A DNA stretch of 64,000 bases from Ciborinia camelliae (GCA_025890175.1 JANPYM010000005.1:2318166-2382165); one strand, 5' to 3'. Numbered from the stretch's first letter, positions 36,971 to 48,795 are shown. Made by a program: numbers and translations. The notes: generated by a model not told the origin, from the letters alone.

Positions 36971-37346
36971 TTACTTGCTATAGAGGGGTTAGAAAATGAT
37001 CAACAAAGGAATTTTACCCCATAACAAAGACGTCGCTGGAAGGCAAATCTTCGAACTGGAGCAAAACAAGGTGAAAACTTACGATCGGGCACGAGTCTTT
37101 CTGCGCTTTCTCTTCAAGCGCCTAGTGCGCTTCTTTCTCCACTTAGCTCTCCTGAAGACGATTGTTAGTTATAAGATCTTGAAGTTGATGATATTGAGAT
37201 GTCGAGGATGGAGAAGAAGGGCAAAAAAGGTGATTCTCATAGAAATGAAAAGGGAATGCTGAGGTGATTCAAATGCTTTCAAAAAGCAACAGAAGCCATT
37301 GTTGATAGTATCTGAGGAAGAAATAGAGGGATTTTCAAACTTACAT
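36971..37346 (-). CDS. RPL41: Ribosomal protein eL41, three-exon 25-residue gene
   Basis: eL41 is the smallest eukaryotic ribosomal protein, a single basic helix at the subunit interface. The minus strand encodes RAKWRKKRTRRLKRKRRK in exon 37151-37083, an almost exact match to the family. This exon starts with a lone G; an upstream exon ending in AT at 37346-37345, followed by GTAAGT, completes the ATG across a 193-bp intron that ends CTAAC...TTCAG. The exon ends TC before GTAAGT, and after a 105-bp intron (TTCTAACCC branch, CTATAG acceptor) the bases CAAGTAA at 36977-36971 complete Ser-Lys-stop. Total length is 78 nt including the stop, 25 residues, exactly the family size. Ignoring the second intron would end the protein one Lys early. 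Confidence 0.93.
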
Positions 37347-37900
37347 ATTGAATACGAGTTATGTGAATCTTTTTGGGGAGAGAAAGTTGATTCTGTTGAT
37401 TGAAGCTGGAGATATGGTGCTCGATCTCGGTTAACTTTTCGAGCTAATTTAGCGCACATTGAGAACTTAGGGCTAGTCACATGATTACCCACTCGATATT
37501 CCTGCATAGGTACTTCAGACATCCAATGTTGATTCTTTTAGATGGTCGGGCCCGACCTCTTGGAAGACGGGAAGGAAGGTTCAAATACCGTGCGTTTCTG
37601 CAGCTCCCAAACGATTCGTCGCCGGAAAGTTCCTCCCGAGGACGTTCATTCTTCAAGGGTTGATGTCGATCATGTGACTAGATATCCAAGTTTTCAATCA
37701 ATTTGATTATCTCACTTTCAAACTCTCTTAGGAGATTTAACGTTTTTTATGTTTTGGCTTCATTTTACGTCAATTACGTAGTAATTCGTAAAATGCGTAA
37801 AGAAAACCAATCAGAGCGAGGGGAACGTTAATCTCCACAGGATCGTACGGGTGCCCCCACATGGCTCTAATTGGCCGGTTTATAGATTTTTTATGATTAT
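37347..37900. promoter_or_regulatory. eL41 upstream region
   Basis: No gene seen. It presumably carries the eL41 promoter and 5' UTR. A short ACGTCAATTACGTAGTAATTCGTAAAATGCGTAA stretch (start 37768) has repeated ACGTA/CGTAA words. Confidence 0.4.
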
Positions 37901-37919
37901 GTAATCACCGAAGGGTCTG

Positions 37920-38930
37920 AGGATGTGTAGCGTACGGCGGAACCAGCGCACGCTAGCGCGGACTAGCGCCTACATAGGGTCTATATAAGGATCGGCACAC
38001 AAAATCGAACCCCCCTTTAGTGACCTCCGCAGAACATTTTCTTCGCCAAGGCTCTGAAGCATACATTAGTATAGCTTAAAAGTACTTTACACTTTGAACC
38101 CACTAGGTTGATACCAACAATAATAAGAAAACGAAGCGAAGCTTTCTTTCCTTCTTTATAGTTTTCTAACTGTCGCGATACTAGTGAATCGTACAATTCA
38201 TACCTTTTTAATAATTTCATACCGTATTAGCTAATACTTACCAATTGCCAATGTACTTCAGTTCTACGTTCATTACCTTCATAAGGTGTGTGGCACCCTC
38301 GGGTGCACCCACCAACCTACTAGTTTTGTAGGAATAGAAAAGGAAAAGGAAGTGAAGCTTTCTTTCCCTTTTCTCCTTATCAATAACTCATTACCAATTT
38401 GAGCCTCTTCAGTTTCCAACGTGAACCTCCACAAGGTGTGTAATGGAGCAGGGTATGCTCCTCGAACACGTGATGCTTGGCATAACTACAGTTCAAACCC
38501 TAGTTTTAGCTATTCTACTTAAGGAGAAACCCTTCGGATTCCTTCTTCCCCTCTTCATAGAATACAACACTTACTATATGAGCCTTACCAGTACCGCTCC
38601 GTAACAAGGTGTACGGTGGAACTAAAGCGATCGGAATTGGTATCATTAGTGATGTCACAGAATGTTGATATTGTAGAAAGCTGTAGTATTGTATGCTATG
38701 AAGATGCTATTTATGCTATGCTAATCTGTTCCTTCCTGTAGGCGCGGAAAGCGCATCTGCGCAGTGTAGCTGTCGCTACAATTAGAAAACTATGAAGGGA
38801 GAAGGAAAGGAAGTGAAGCTTCCTGTTGGTATCACCATGGGTGGTGAAGACGGATTATACTGTAGTATGCAATATTATTCGGCTTGTTTTCTAAAACTAC
38901 TATGCTACAAATTGAACCTATATAAGCCCG
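37920..38930. repeat. Hairpin-rich repeat array, possible mobile or structured element
   Basis: Three units share the word AAGGTGT at 38283, 38433 and 38606, in the first two followed by a small hairpin whose stem sequence differs (GCACC/GGTGC; GGAGCA/TGCTCC). A purine/pyrimidine foldback of the type GGAAGTGAAGCTTTCTTTCC recurs at about 38132-38160, 38335-38376 and, inverted in context, 38800-38823. The segment 38104-38178 (GGTTGATACCAAC ... TTTTCTAACTGTCGC) has an inverted, diverged partner at about 38774-38835. GC-rich words with GCGCCTACA occur at 37940-37976 and, reversed, at 38737-38775. TATATAAG boxes sit at 37982 and 38922. No coding frame is supported. Confidence 0.6.
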
Positions 38931-39229
38931 CGAGCGCCGGCGTGTCGTAGTCACGTGATTATTCCAACAGCTTTCTACTGCCGTACTAGATCGTACTGGT
39001 TCGTACTGTTCGATTCACATGATCTGTATTCCAACAATTATATACATACTAGTATACTACAGTAAATGCCTAAAGTAGTTAATATAGAAGGTCAGATATA
39101 ACCTGGTAACATAGATCAAATAAATGCAATCTCGCTTGCTTATTCTTTTTCATGCTTATACAGGCTTTCAGAACCATATACATAGAGATAAGCATAGGTT
39201 TTCTAGCCACGATTATCGCTGGGTTTAAC

Positions 39230-40397
39230 ATGGCCTCCGTTCAGTTCCCCGCTCGACAGTGCTTGACATGTGCTTCAAATGGAGCAACATGTGATGGAGG
39301 GTTCTCTGTTTGTAGGTCTGAGCTACGCTAGTATTGCAAGAGTTGTTTACGAATAGGTTGGTAGGCGCTTCATGCCTCTTGTTAAAAGAGGCTTGTAAGA
39401 AACCAGAAATTGAATTCGAGGTGCCATGGCAGAAATCTCCTACCTCTCACTCTTGCGAGGTCCCGTCTCATGATCTCAATCATAACGACGCAGTCTTCAC
39501 GGAAGATTTCATCAAAGCCCAAGACGGAGAGTTGATAAATGGCATTACGCAAGTCTATGAAACTTTTCGTTGTATGGAATATATTGAAGAATCATAAATC
39601 AGACGGCCTCCTCATCAAAACCTTCCCAAGAAGGAGCTCGTCACGATTGGATTAGAGCCTGAAGTTATTGCTCTTCTCTGACATCTTCCGTTTCTCGAGA
39701 TTGATTATGAAATATCATATGGCACCCTTCCTTACAACTATTTAAATGATGTTTCCGAAGCACGCGAAGTCTTTTGGGAAGGTGAATACGATCTTGCACC
39801 ATGGGCTGTCCGCCTTGCTTCCTGCAAAGCCGCCCCGGGTGTATTTGGACGAACCATAATTTACAATGTTCGCACAAAACACATCATCCAGTGGCCTAAT
39901 AATTCGCCAGGCTACACAAACACTTATCTAGACTTGCCATATGTCCCGGCGAAAGTTATGCTAGATCAATGGATAGAATACCTCCGAGGTTTAAAAGAAA
40001 TGTCATGGTCTAATGGAATATCCCGCCGCGTGGAATCAGGGCCCCCAGCACCTCCATCTGGTTATATCGATTATATTGCCAATGGGTATAATATTGTGGA
40101 TCCAACACCCGACGCAGATCAATACTTGCTCGATGGTTATAAAAAGATAGCTGCATAGAAAAGATTATTCGTTGAACATGGTTGGCCAGATGACTTTAGG
40201 ATCGAGGAGTTTAGAATTGCAAAACAGAGGTTCGACAAGGAAGATAGAAAGCTTGGGATGGTGAGCCAAAATCTCATGTATACTGACTGACCCGTACGAT
40301 GGAAAAGCGGAAGCAATGGCAGAAGCAATGGCAAAACACTCCAAGTTTTTGGAAGAATGTGCTGGACCGAGAGCAATTATTAAAAGTAGTCGGTGAT
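39230..40397 (+). pseudogene. Decayed gene with N-terminal Cys-rich motif, unknown function
   Basis: It opens MASVQFPARQCLTCASNGATCDGG followed by further Cys, like a small zinc-binding cluster. A frame change then leads to a long frame broken by TAA at 39595-39597, TGA at 39679-39681 and TAG at 40156-40158. Text is protein-like on both sides of each stop: ITIGLEPEVIALL, LPFLEIDYEISYGTLPYNYL, DVSEAREVFWEGEYDLAPWA, TKHIIQWPNNSPGYTNTYLDL, then KRLFVEHGWPDDFRIEEF. All three stops are one C-to-T change from CAA, CGA or CAG. The 3' end is unclear: frames either shift to AEAMAEAMAKHSKFLEECAG or use a GTGAGC...AAAG intron. It resembles anonymous fungal proteins of the Leotiomycetes, from memory only. 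Confidence 0.55.
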
Positions 40398-40493
40398 AGT
40401 TACAGTGTTTGGGGTACAGTTGGTTTAATGGAGTGGTCGAGCTCCTATTCAACCCTCAATCGCTGTGCATATTAAAATCTTATTGCACAGTAT

Positions 40494-41076
40494 TCATTAT
40501 CGTCTACCACGAATACTATCGTCTGTTAGACCTTCAATGCCGTCATAATGGCTACCGTCTTCCTCATCCTCTTCGTCTTCCTCCAGAGTATCAGTATCCA
40601 ATAGTTCGGACTAGCAGATTAGATATAAGCTTTCAAAGTTTAAAAATCTGTAAGCATTTGGTTACAATTCAATATCTTAAATGCTGCAGATAATTTGAAT
40701 GTTTCAATTGGATTCAACAATCAAGAAGTTTTTCATTGTAGGACTGCAGTCTGGACTACTGGAAATCCTGATCTCCTCCCACGTTCTATTCAAATTCGGA
40801 ATCGAAGGCATCTGAACATCTATCGTCTGATCCATGGTCATCAAATTCGGACTCCTCTTCATCAATATCATTGTCGAATTCCTCTACTTCTTCTTTTGCC
40901 GTCACTTTTTCTTTCATTGCTTGTCTGGACCTTTTTGCATACCGGTACCCCTTCTTTGTCGAATATGAGCAAACGAACCGCATGCTCCATATTCCTGCCT
41001 GCCCTCCTGTCTTGCAACAAAAATCACAGACCTGTTGTCTTGCCGCCTTTTATAATCTTATCTCCCTTTCAGGCAT
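40494..41076 (-). pseudogene. Decayed gene for an acidic-tailed Cys-containing protein
   Basis: The minus strand reads MPEREIRL, TAA at 41050-41052 (CAA-to-TAA type), KAARQQVCDFCCKTGGQAG, MRFVCSYSTKKGYRYAKRSR, then an acidic stretch EEVEEFDNDIDEEESEFDD ending at 40786. A second acidic block, DTLEEDEEDEEDGSHYDGIE, follows at about 40595-40500. The Cys pairs suggest a former zinc-binding motif. It converges on the preceding pseudogene and ends within about 100 bp of it. No function assigned. Confidence 0.4.
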
Positions 41077-42284
41077 GAACACCCGCACCCGTTATATCTA
41101 GGACCTTGCCTAGTGAATTTCATAACATTTAGCTAGCTAGTCATGCGAATCACTCGTTATTAGGAAGTGAACTCTTGAAGATGCTATTCCCATATGCTGA
41201 TGTAACGCGTGTAACACTATCCTACCGGAGAAACTGAGAAATAAGAGATGCCCACCGGAACGGAATAATAAATATGCTGGTGGTAAACTTGATTGAAACT
41301 GTTGATATTTAACATTTTCAATATCTTGTTTCAGTTGTCGCGGAAAATGAAATTTCAGACTGTGGCCCGGGGGGTGGAGATTGGCCAATCAGATTACTTT
41401 TATATTTATCTTAGGATCGTACAATGGGTACAGAACAGTAGCAGTTGCAGCAGCGTTAACATTACTCTCGCAAAAGCGTACATCATGACTTTAAAAATTA
41501 ATATTTCAACTCATACGCGGTTTTTAAATAACGATCATGTGTACAACAGTACAGGCCCTCTTGTCAAATGGTTACGACAATCAATCATTGCTTGTATTGA
41601 TCAATGGGGCTCAACACTTCAAGCTTTTAAAAGATTCATTTTCAACCCACGGACAGACCATTTTGATCACGTGATTATCGATATCAGAATGGCGGCCTCC
41701 TTCCTTCGTTCCTTCCCAACCTAGAAAAGACGAGCAGGTCTCAAGAGACGTGAAAACGATGCAAGGTGTAGGTGGTGATACACCAAAAAAAAGAAACTTC
41801 TTCACGTTACATAATCAGAGTTGGTTGAAGCATCAATTGATTTATTATTCGATTTCCAATTTCATCTTCTTAAACTTCCATTCCTCGCCTCACCTCACCT
41901 CACCTTACCTCACCTCCTTACGCTTCCCAACTTCGAATTCAAGGCTCGTCTCTTCCCTACCTACTTCCCAAGTTCCTTGCAGTCATCTCATAATCATCAT
42001 CGAACTATTAACTTTTGAAACTCTCGTGATTTCCTATGAAGTCCTCCACACCCAGCATCTATCTCTCTTGAAATAATGTGAATCGCGCATTTATTTTAGC
42101 ATTGAAACCATTGTCGACACTTGATTAGGATTTTTCTATCTCGGAACTTTTAATCATCCCATATTTATCCTCTTTTTCTCTTCTTATTTCTCTCATATCC
42201 CCAAATCAATTAATCCATTGTTTCATATAAGATTATATTTCTAAATTCCTGTCTTACGTTCACTTTTAAGACCTCAAGATCATA
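41077..42284. promoter_or_regulatory. Intergenic region upstream of the FHA kinase
   Basis: No gene seen. It holds a palindromic GATCACGTGATTATC word at about 41665-41680 and a CCTCACCTCACCTCACCTTACC tract near 41887. Promoter role inferred from position. Confidence 0.4.
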
Positions 42285-44682
42285 ATGGAGGCGCCAGACT
42301 TTATTCGTGAGCCCAGTGGTCAAGTTCATCATGATAACATTGATAAATCCCCCATGAGAGCTCATGAAGACGACACCCATGATTCCGATAGCAATCTCGT
42401 CGCAACACTCAGTCATGAGAATGCACAGACTGGTCAAAAATTCAGTTTGTATTCCTTTCATCTTATCAAGTTTCATTGCCTGATGAACCTTTATAGCTAT
42501 TCCTATATATGCTAAGGGTCATTTTCATGTAGGGAGGGACTCGAAATGGTATGTACTTCACATTCAATGGAGCAGTTGAATACTGAGAATATATCAGTGA
42601 TTTTTCAATTGATAGCATAATTGTTTCCAAACAACAATTTCGCATCTACGCGATTATATATGATGCAGAAAAATTGGACGAGTATCCTCCTTCAATCTAC
42701 TGTGAGGATCTTGAATCTAGGAACGGCACCTATGTCAATGACACATTAATCGGAATACTTGGTAATGAGAGAATTGGACATCTTCTAGTTGATGGCGACT
42801 TGATTGAGATTCGACCTGATTGGAAGTTTCGATTTCACCAGCCAAGATTAAAACTGATATCGCATATGTCTTTACCTGAAGTTGAAGTTCAGGTATTTCA
42901 TTGCTCTCCCTGGTTATTAGCTTTAATTCTGACTGCAATATTTGTAGTATTTCAAAGATCGCTTCACCATCTCCGACCACGTTCTTGGCAGTGGAATTGC
43001 TGGAGAAGTATTCCTCGCCAAAAATGTTGTCACATCAAAGCAGATAGCCTGTAAGGTTGTAAAGATAAAATCTTTAAGGAATCCGCTTCCCAGCTCTCAA
43101 AATAGCTCAGTCTCAGGTCGCACGGAATCAAATCAACAACAAGATGTCGACTGGGAAAGGAAATCATACCTACGAGAGATTGACATATTGTCTAAACTTA
43201 ACCATGTAAGTTGTAATAACTTCATTCTATTCGATTGCCGGAGACTAAATGCTCGTAGCCAAATATCATCAGCATCCAGAAAGCCTTTCTTTCCAACGAT
43301 AGACTGTAAGTTTGAGTACGATATGTTTGTTTTCACTGCTGATTTTCCTCAGTTATATGTTTACGGAGCTCGCTGCTGCAGGAGACCTTTATACCTACTT
43401 CGATTCTTGCAACAATCGACTTGGAGATACCCATGCCCGCCTTATCACAAGACAGATCGCTTTAGCTTTAGAATATCTCCACTCGAAAGGAATCGCACAT
43501 AGGGATATTAAGATGGAGAACATTCTAATCACAAACACCGATATTGGATCTCGAGTAATACTTACCGATTTTGGTCTTGCCAACCACGTGGACAAAACAA
43601 CCGGTAGGCTTTTCTCTGCGGTGGGAACGGAGGGTTATGTTGCACCGTAAGTTATCATCGGAAATCTCAGTTATCAAGTTTCTATACTGACTTATGACAG
43701 TGAAATTGTAGGTTCTGATTCGAATCTCAGTCGTGGCTATACGACAGCGGCAGACATGTGGTCATTTGGAATATTGACATGGAGTTTACTCACTGGTGAG
43801 ACTTCCATACCTCGAGGTCGATTGTCTCAACTCGAAGAAATTCAAATTACAAAGAACTTCCTTTCGTCCGATGAAAAAGAGGCAGCACAAAAGTGGTCTT
43901 ACCTTCACTCGAGAGCTCGTTCATTCCTGCGCGGTCTTTTGGCCAGTGATGCAGGACAACGTATGACTGCTGTTCAAACAGTCAACCATCCATGGTACAA
44001 AAAACCTCCCGTTTCCACCGCATTGGAGCAGGCATACGACCGAGTTACAAAAGTTTGGAAACCACGGAATGACAACGAGGATACTCTAGAATTTCTACCT
44101 GGTTATATTGCACCGGCGGTAGAGAGTGTGAGGCCAGTTCGTCGAAAGCGCTTACCTGACGTCTCTCTGTCTCCCTACTTCAATCTTGATCGTCATCTGC
44201 AATCAAGGTCTCCACAGATGGCGAAACGCAGACGGATACTTGATGATCTGAAAGAGTCGGGAGAATCTTTCGTAGATTCGGACTCGCAACAGGACGTGCA
44301 GATACATAGCCCTAGAAGGAAAAATCTTCCGATAAAATCGGTTCCTGGCATTGACTTATTCGGAAGCTACAAAGCTTCAGTGGGTAAACAAGCAGAAAAT
44401 AACACGAGGCCCATCTATGAGACGTCATCTCGTGAAGATGCTATAAGCGAAACAGGAGCGAGTCAGAAAGAAACAAAATCTCAAATTCAACTTAAATCCT
44501 CCAGTAGAGCTGGCAATACTTATTCAAGCACCTTGAAAGAGGCAAGAGCCAGGAAAGAGACGGACCCTGCCAGCCAAGGAATCCACGATGCCGCTTCACA
44601 GCGTGTAACTAGATTTTGTTCGGCCAAGGCTTTCAAGGATGAAGTCAATAAAATCCGAAAAGAGAAAAACATAAAAGCTTAA
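42285..44682 (+). CDS. FHA-domain serine/threonine kinase, Mek1/Chk2 type
   Basis: This kinase class binds phosphothreonine through FHA and acts in DNA-damage or meiotic recombination checkpoints. Seven exons (42285-42444, 42533-42548, 42616-42892, 42948-43205, 43259-43305, 43353-43646, 43701-44682) give 677 aa with all frames kept, including a 16-nt micro-exon. The FHA part (about residues 50-140) reads RDSKCIIVSKQQFRIYAI ... LESRNGTYVND, with the conserved SRNGT. The kinase (about 152-450) has LGSGIAGEVF, IACKVVKI (Lys), HRDIKMENIL, TDFGLAN, GYVAPEIV and ADMWSFGI. After it comes a basic, Ser-rich tail of about 225 residues. A single FHA before the kinase and no SQ/TQ cluster favour a Mek1-like meiotic kinase over Rad53, but Chk2 cannot be excluded. 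The first donor (GTTTGT) is the weakest splice call. Confidence 0.88.
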
Positions 44683-45321
44683 TGAAAGGATATAATGGTT
44701 GCTCTCTGGTAGGCGGTGGATTGCTCGAAGTTCCGAAGGGTTGAAACAGGATGGCTAGCGATTTTGGAAATAGAAAGGGGGTTTGTTGCTCTACACTTTT
44801 GCTGCGAGCATCTTGCATGGTTGATCTACACACGATACTCCGTTAACTAGCTAGGTAAGGGTTGCTCCTTGAATATGAATTGATATAGGCACTAGTGCAA
44901 TTATCCTACGGACCGGGCGTCAACCTCAATAGTAATTAGAGATCGAGCACCGGCACCGCAAAATTGAGATAATTGTTACCATATTCAATCAAGAAATATG
45001 GACGTTCAATAATCAGTTTGCATTTAGACATTTGAATGTTAGAACGTTTGAGAATAGGTACTTACTCATCGTCGGCTTCGACAAATTCAGACGACTGTCG
45101 ATCGCCGGTGTTGTCCCGACGCGGTAGGAAGTACCAAGGAGCTAATCGTCATTGTATGAAACCAAGAAACCAACCTTCATGGATGAAAGGGGAAGCATTT
45201 TGCAATGTTTAAACCGACCTCAATCAAATTTGTATATACGTGATACGCCTCAGTACTTACAACACCCCCCTTCATTCTGAATCCTTGTTCGCCTCACGAC
45301 AATAACATACATACTTCCGCA
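44683..45321. other. Intergenic, no gene seen
   Basis: Lies between two tandem plus-strand genes and should hold the carrier promoter. A CCTAGCTAG-type word occurs near 44848. Confidence 0.5.
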
Positions 45322-46206
45322 ATGACTGGCCACGGAAATGCTTCCACATCACCAATTGTATCCATACTGTCTGGTGGAATTGCTGGAGGGGTAGAAAGCG
45401 CACTTTTATACCCATTGGAGTTTGCCAAAACGCGAGTTCAGCTCCATAATGGCCCATCCAATCTACCACGAAATCCATTTCGAATCGTCTTACAAGTGCG
45501 CCAACAAGAAGGTTTGAGAGCTTTATATAAAGGGTGCCCTGCATTAGTCATTGGCTCCATTGGGAAAGATGCCGTACGATTTGTTTCGTTTGACAGTATC
45601 AAAAATGCCTTTCGAGATCCCGAGACTGGCGTCCTATCTCCTGGACGTAATATGTTAGCAGGCATGGCTGCGGGAGTTGCAGCCAGTATTTTCGCAGTCA
45701 CACCTAGTGAACGTATCAAAACCGCCCTCATCGATGATGCCAGGGCCACGAGACAATACAAATCCACGATTCATTGTATACGTACTATTATCCGAGACGA
45801 TGGGTTGGTGGGTTTGTACCGAGGTTTCATAGGCACGACACTCAAACAAGCATCCGCAACCTCTTTTAGAATGGGCTCATATAATATCATCAAGGATTTT
45901 CAGACCGTACGAGATATTCCACAGAATGCTATGATGAATTTCGCGAATGGGGCCGCGGCGGGGGTTATCACAACGTTAGCTACACAACCATTCGATACAA
46001 TAAAAACAAGGAGTCAATCTTCCAAAGTGACCACGACCGCTCAGGCTATAAGGGGTATCATAAAAGATGGCGGTGTGAAAGCTTTTTGGAGAGGGACAGT
46101 CATGAGATTATCTCGGACTGTGTTTAGTGGTGGTGTTTTGTTCACCACTGCGGAAGCCATGACGAAGATCTTGAATCCTATATTCGCACCCCAATGTGCT
46201 CATTGA
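45322..46206 (+). CDS. Mitochondrial carrier, tricarboxylate (citrate) type
   Basis: Carriers of this family exchange metabolites across the inner mitochondrial membrane; the Ctp1/SLC25A1 branch exchanges citrate for malate or other carboxylates. A single exon encodes 294 aa with three Solcar repeats and the signature P-x-[DE]-x-x-[KR] in each: PLEFAKTR (near residue 33), PSERIKTA (near 132) and PFDTIKTR (near 229). Branch-specific blocks are SGGIAGGVESALLYPLEFAKTRVQL, SIGKDAVRFVSFDSIK and LYRGFIGTTLKQASATSFR. Length is typical. The exact substrate is inferred from resemblance to tricarboxylate carriers and is less certain than the family. Confidence 0.9.
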   Translation: MTGHGNASTSPIVSILSGGIAGGVESALLYPLEFAKTRVQLHNGPSNLPRNPFRIVLQVRQQEGLRALYKGCPALVIGSIGKDAVRFVSFDSIKNAFRDPETGVLSPGRNMLAGMAAGVAASIFAVTPSERIKTALIDDARATRQYKSTIHCIRTIIRDDGLVGLYRGFIGTTLKQASATSFRMGSYNIIKDFQTVRDIPQNAMMNFANGAAAGVITTLATQPFDTIKTRSQSSKVTTTAQAIRGIIKDGGVKAFWRGTVMRLSRTVFSGGVLFTTAEAMTKILNPIFAPQCAH

Positions 46207-47260
46207 ATATCGCTTGAGATGAGCTCCTTATTCTTCTTCTTTTGGTGTCAATGTGGAAATCGACGGCGCAAAAGTTCGTCTGACCCGAAACAACCATACC
46301 TATCACGTTGCACAAATTCCCATCATCCCTCCGTGTTACCCATCAAGTGGCTCACAATGGGCGTCGACGTGCAAGATCCGATATCTGAATTTCGTCCCAC
46401 CGTTACAACCGATGGCATGTGATGCATACATCAACAGTCATCTGTCTGCAGCCATGAACAACGAAGAACCCCCCCTTTCTTCCGGATAATGATAAGCTCG
46501 AAGAAATAAAATATCGGTGGGTATGATTTTCAACTTCCCCAAGCATTCGGCTTCGAACTCAGACATTACACATACATCACATTCTGCAATCACGACGGCG
46601 GAACGCCTACCATGCTCGATCTCCTCACGACCGTCTTCCTCGGTGTCCTCGTCATCCTCGGAAATGGTCTGTACCAACGCTTGTCCCAACCTAACCCTTT
46701 TCTTCTCTGGGGCATCGAGTCGGATGCGTATATCACGCCGCCGCCGGCGACGAGGATTGATTGATTGATGTGATTCTTTGATGGATGCTTCAATTCAATT
46801 CTCTTGGCATTACTCGTCGGCTGCATGTTGTGATTTGGGGTTTGCAGCGGATTTGGCTTCGCGAACACACACTGGTTGGCTGGCTGCTTTCAAAGATTGA
46901 TTGATTCATTGATTGATTGGCATTGTCAGTCATCATGGAATGGAATGGAAAATTGATCTTTTTGTCTTCTTTTCCATTTTGAAGGCGTCCACCTACCTAG
47001 GTACCTTCTCCAGTCATTCATTACCCGCAAGGCGTTTAATAAACTTCTTATAGATTTATACTGTAGAGACAGAAATAGAGACAGAGACGGGGGGGAATAC
47101 TCGTTTAGATGGATGTCGGTTCTTTTTTTTGGGGTGGGGGGGTGAAGATACAATTTGTATGGGTATTTGGGGAGAGGGGGGAGAGAAACTTGAAGAGGTG
47201 GTGTTTAACCAAGATGGATACGATCATCCTCCTTGTTTGTGTGTATTTTGGGTGGTTTGG

Positions 47261-47316
47261 GTATGTATGTATGTATGTATGTATGTATGTATGTATGTAT
47301 GTATGTATGTATGTAT
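47261..47316. repeat. (GTAT)n microsatellite, 14 units
   Basis: Uninterrupted GTAT tetranucleotide repeat of about 56 bp. Confidence 0.97.
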
Positions 47317-47565
47317 AAGGTACTTTTAGAAGGAAAGTTGAAAGATCGATCGGTATAGACTAGACTAGACTCTAGAGTTTTTTGCATGAGAAGATGTAAT
47401 CTTACTATTTTCGATTTTCGTGTTCAAACGTTAGGTTTCTTTTCGTTTGGATGGTGATGTGGTGTGGTGTTAAAGGCGCTTTTTTTGGTTGTGAGAGGGA
47501 GGGAAGGGGGATGGGGGGGTGGATATAGATTTCATATATGTACCTAGTAGCTGTCATTGAATCGA

Positions 47566-47593
<28 letters not shown>
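47566..47593. repeat. (AT)n microsatellite
   Basis: Uninterrupted AT dinucleotide run of about 28 bp. Confidence 0.95.
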
Positions 47594-47598
<5 letters not shown>

Positions 47599-48795
47599 CG
47601 GATATGACATGACAAGACAAGACAAGATGATGAAATGTGTACTGGCATTATTCTCAATTCCATTCCCATCCAACATACAATACAACATCCCCAGATATAG
47701 GTAGGTAAGTGATAAACCGACACCCGGAGCTAGCGACGCAGGCATGGCGTCAGTTTCACGGAATGAATTAAACCAAATCAATGGTTTAGTTTCCGTCTAG
47801 TGATTAATTCGAAAAGGAAAGGGGGATTCCCTACCCACCTACTTTACTTGTACAATGGAATCACTCTTCGCCTTGCTTTTTTTGTATCGTATAGATTGGA
47901 TGTCTTTTTAGAATCGAATTGAATTGCATTGAATTGAATCTTGAATCGGGTTATATGGATAGGTAGGTAGGTAGCTTTCGGTGAGCAGGAAGACGGAGTT
48001 CTTCCTCCCTTGGCTTACACTCAAAAAACTATCAATAGGAAAGAGGTGGGAAGATGGCGGGGAGTGAGAGTTGGAGGGTAGGCATATACATTCTATTCCT
48101 ATTCCTATTCCTATACAATCTCATTTCATCCCATTTTATTTCATCTCATCCTATCTCATCTAACCAATCAATCAATCAATCAATGAATCGCTGTTGAATT
48201 ACAGTGCCCGGGCCGGTCCAGACTATTGCAATAGGAAATCTTTCTCTCAATGAGGATATATATATAGATGTATATATGTACCTAGATATGTATATACTAA
48301 ATAACTAACCACACAGTATAGCAGACAGACATGCAGATAGACAACCTTGGAAGCGATCTATTTATCTACCCATCTAATCAACTTGAAACTGGAATTGAAA
48401 CTGGAATTGTAATTTCTCTCCCCCCTCCCCCCTTCTCTCCCCCCCAAAAAGCCTACCTACCTAGATAAAGAAGTGGATGTGCACTGGAGGGGCTATAATG
48501 AATATTTTTAAAAAGAAGAGAATTGATGATGTATATACTCTTAACATTCACTCAGGACTTATTTAAGGTATTGGCAATCAAAGCCCGATATTCCGCACAT
48601 TTATAAGGCTAATAATATGAATATTGTTAATTTTGACCGCAACATTATATTTATATATGACGATAACCCCTCTCCTCAGCCTTATTTATCTCTTGTATCT
48701 CTATATACACAATACAACCCGATCCGAACCCCCCCCATCTGAATTATAAACACGATGCTGCCCATGCCATTCCACCTAGCCACCCAATGAATAAA

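Larger units (their letters stand above)
46207..48795. other. 2.6 kb intergenic region, microsatellite-rich
   Basis: No gene supported. Contains GATT tetranucleotides near 46760 and 46905, a (GTAT)n tract, an (AT)n tract, GAATT repeats near 47917-47940, and repeated CCTATT and CAAT tracts near 48090-48185. It separates two convergent genes. Confidence 0.6.

Noticed and set aside
37920..38930. CRISPR-like array
   Set aside because: Units are diverged, irregular in length, without constant repeats and spacers, and the genome is eukaryotic.
25651..46206. Citrate synthase-like gene and citrate-type carrier as one metabolic cluster
   Set aside because: They are 18 kb apart and separated by amylase, RNA polymerase I, eL41 and kinase genes; no polyketide synthase or tailoring enzyme is present.
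47109..47387. Open frames across the GTAT microsatellite
   Set aside because: They are translations of the tetranucleotide repeat.
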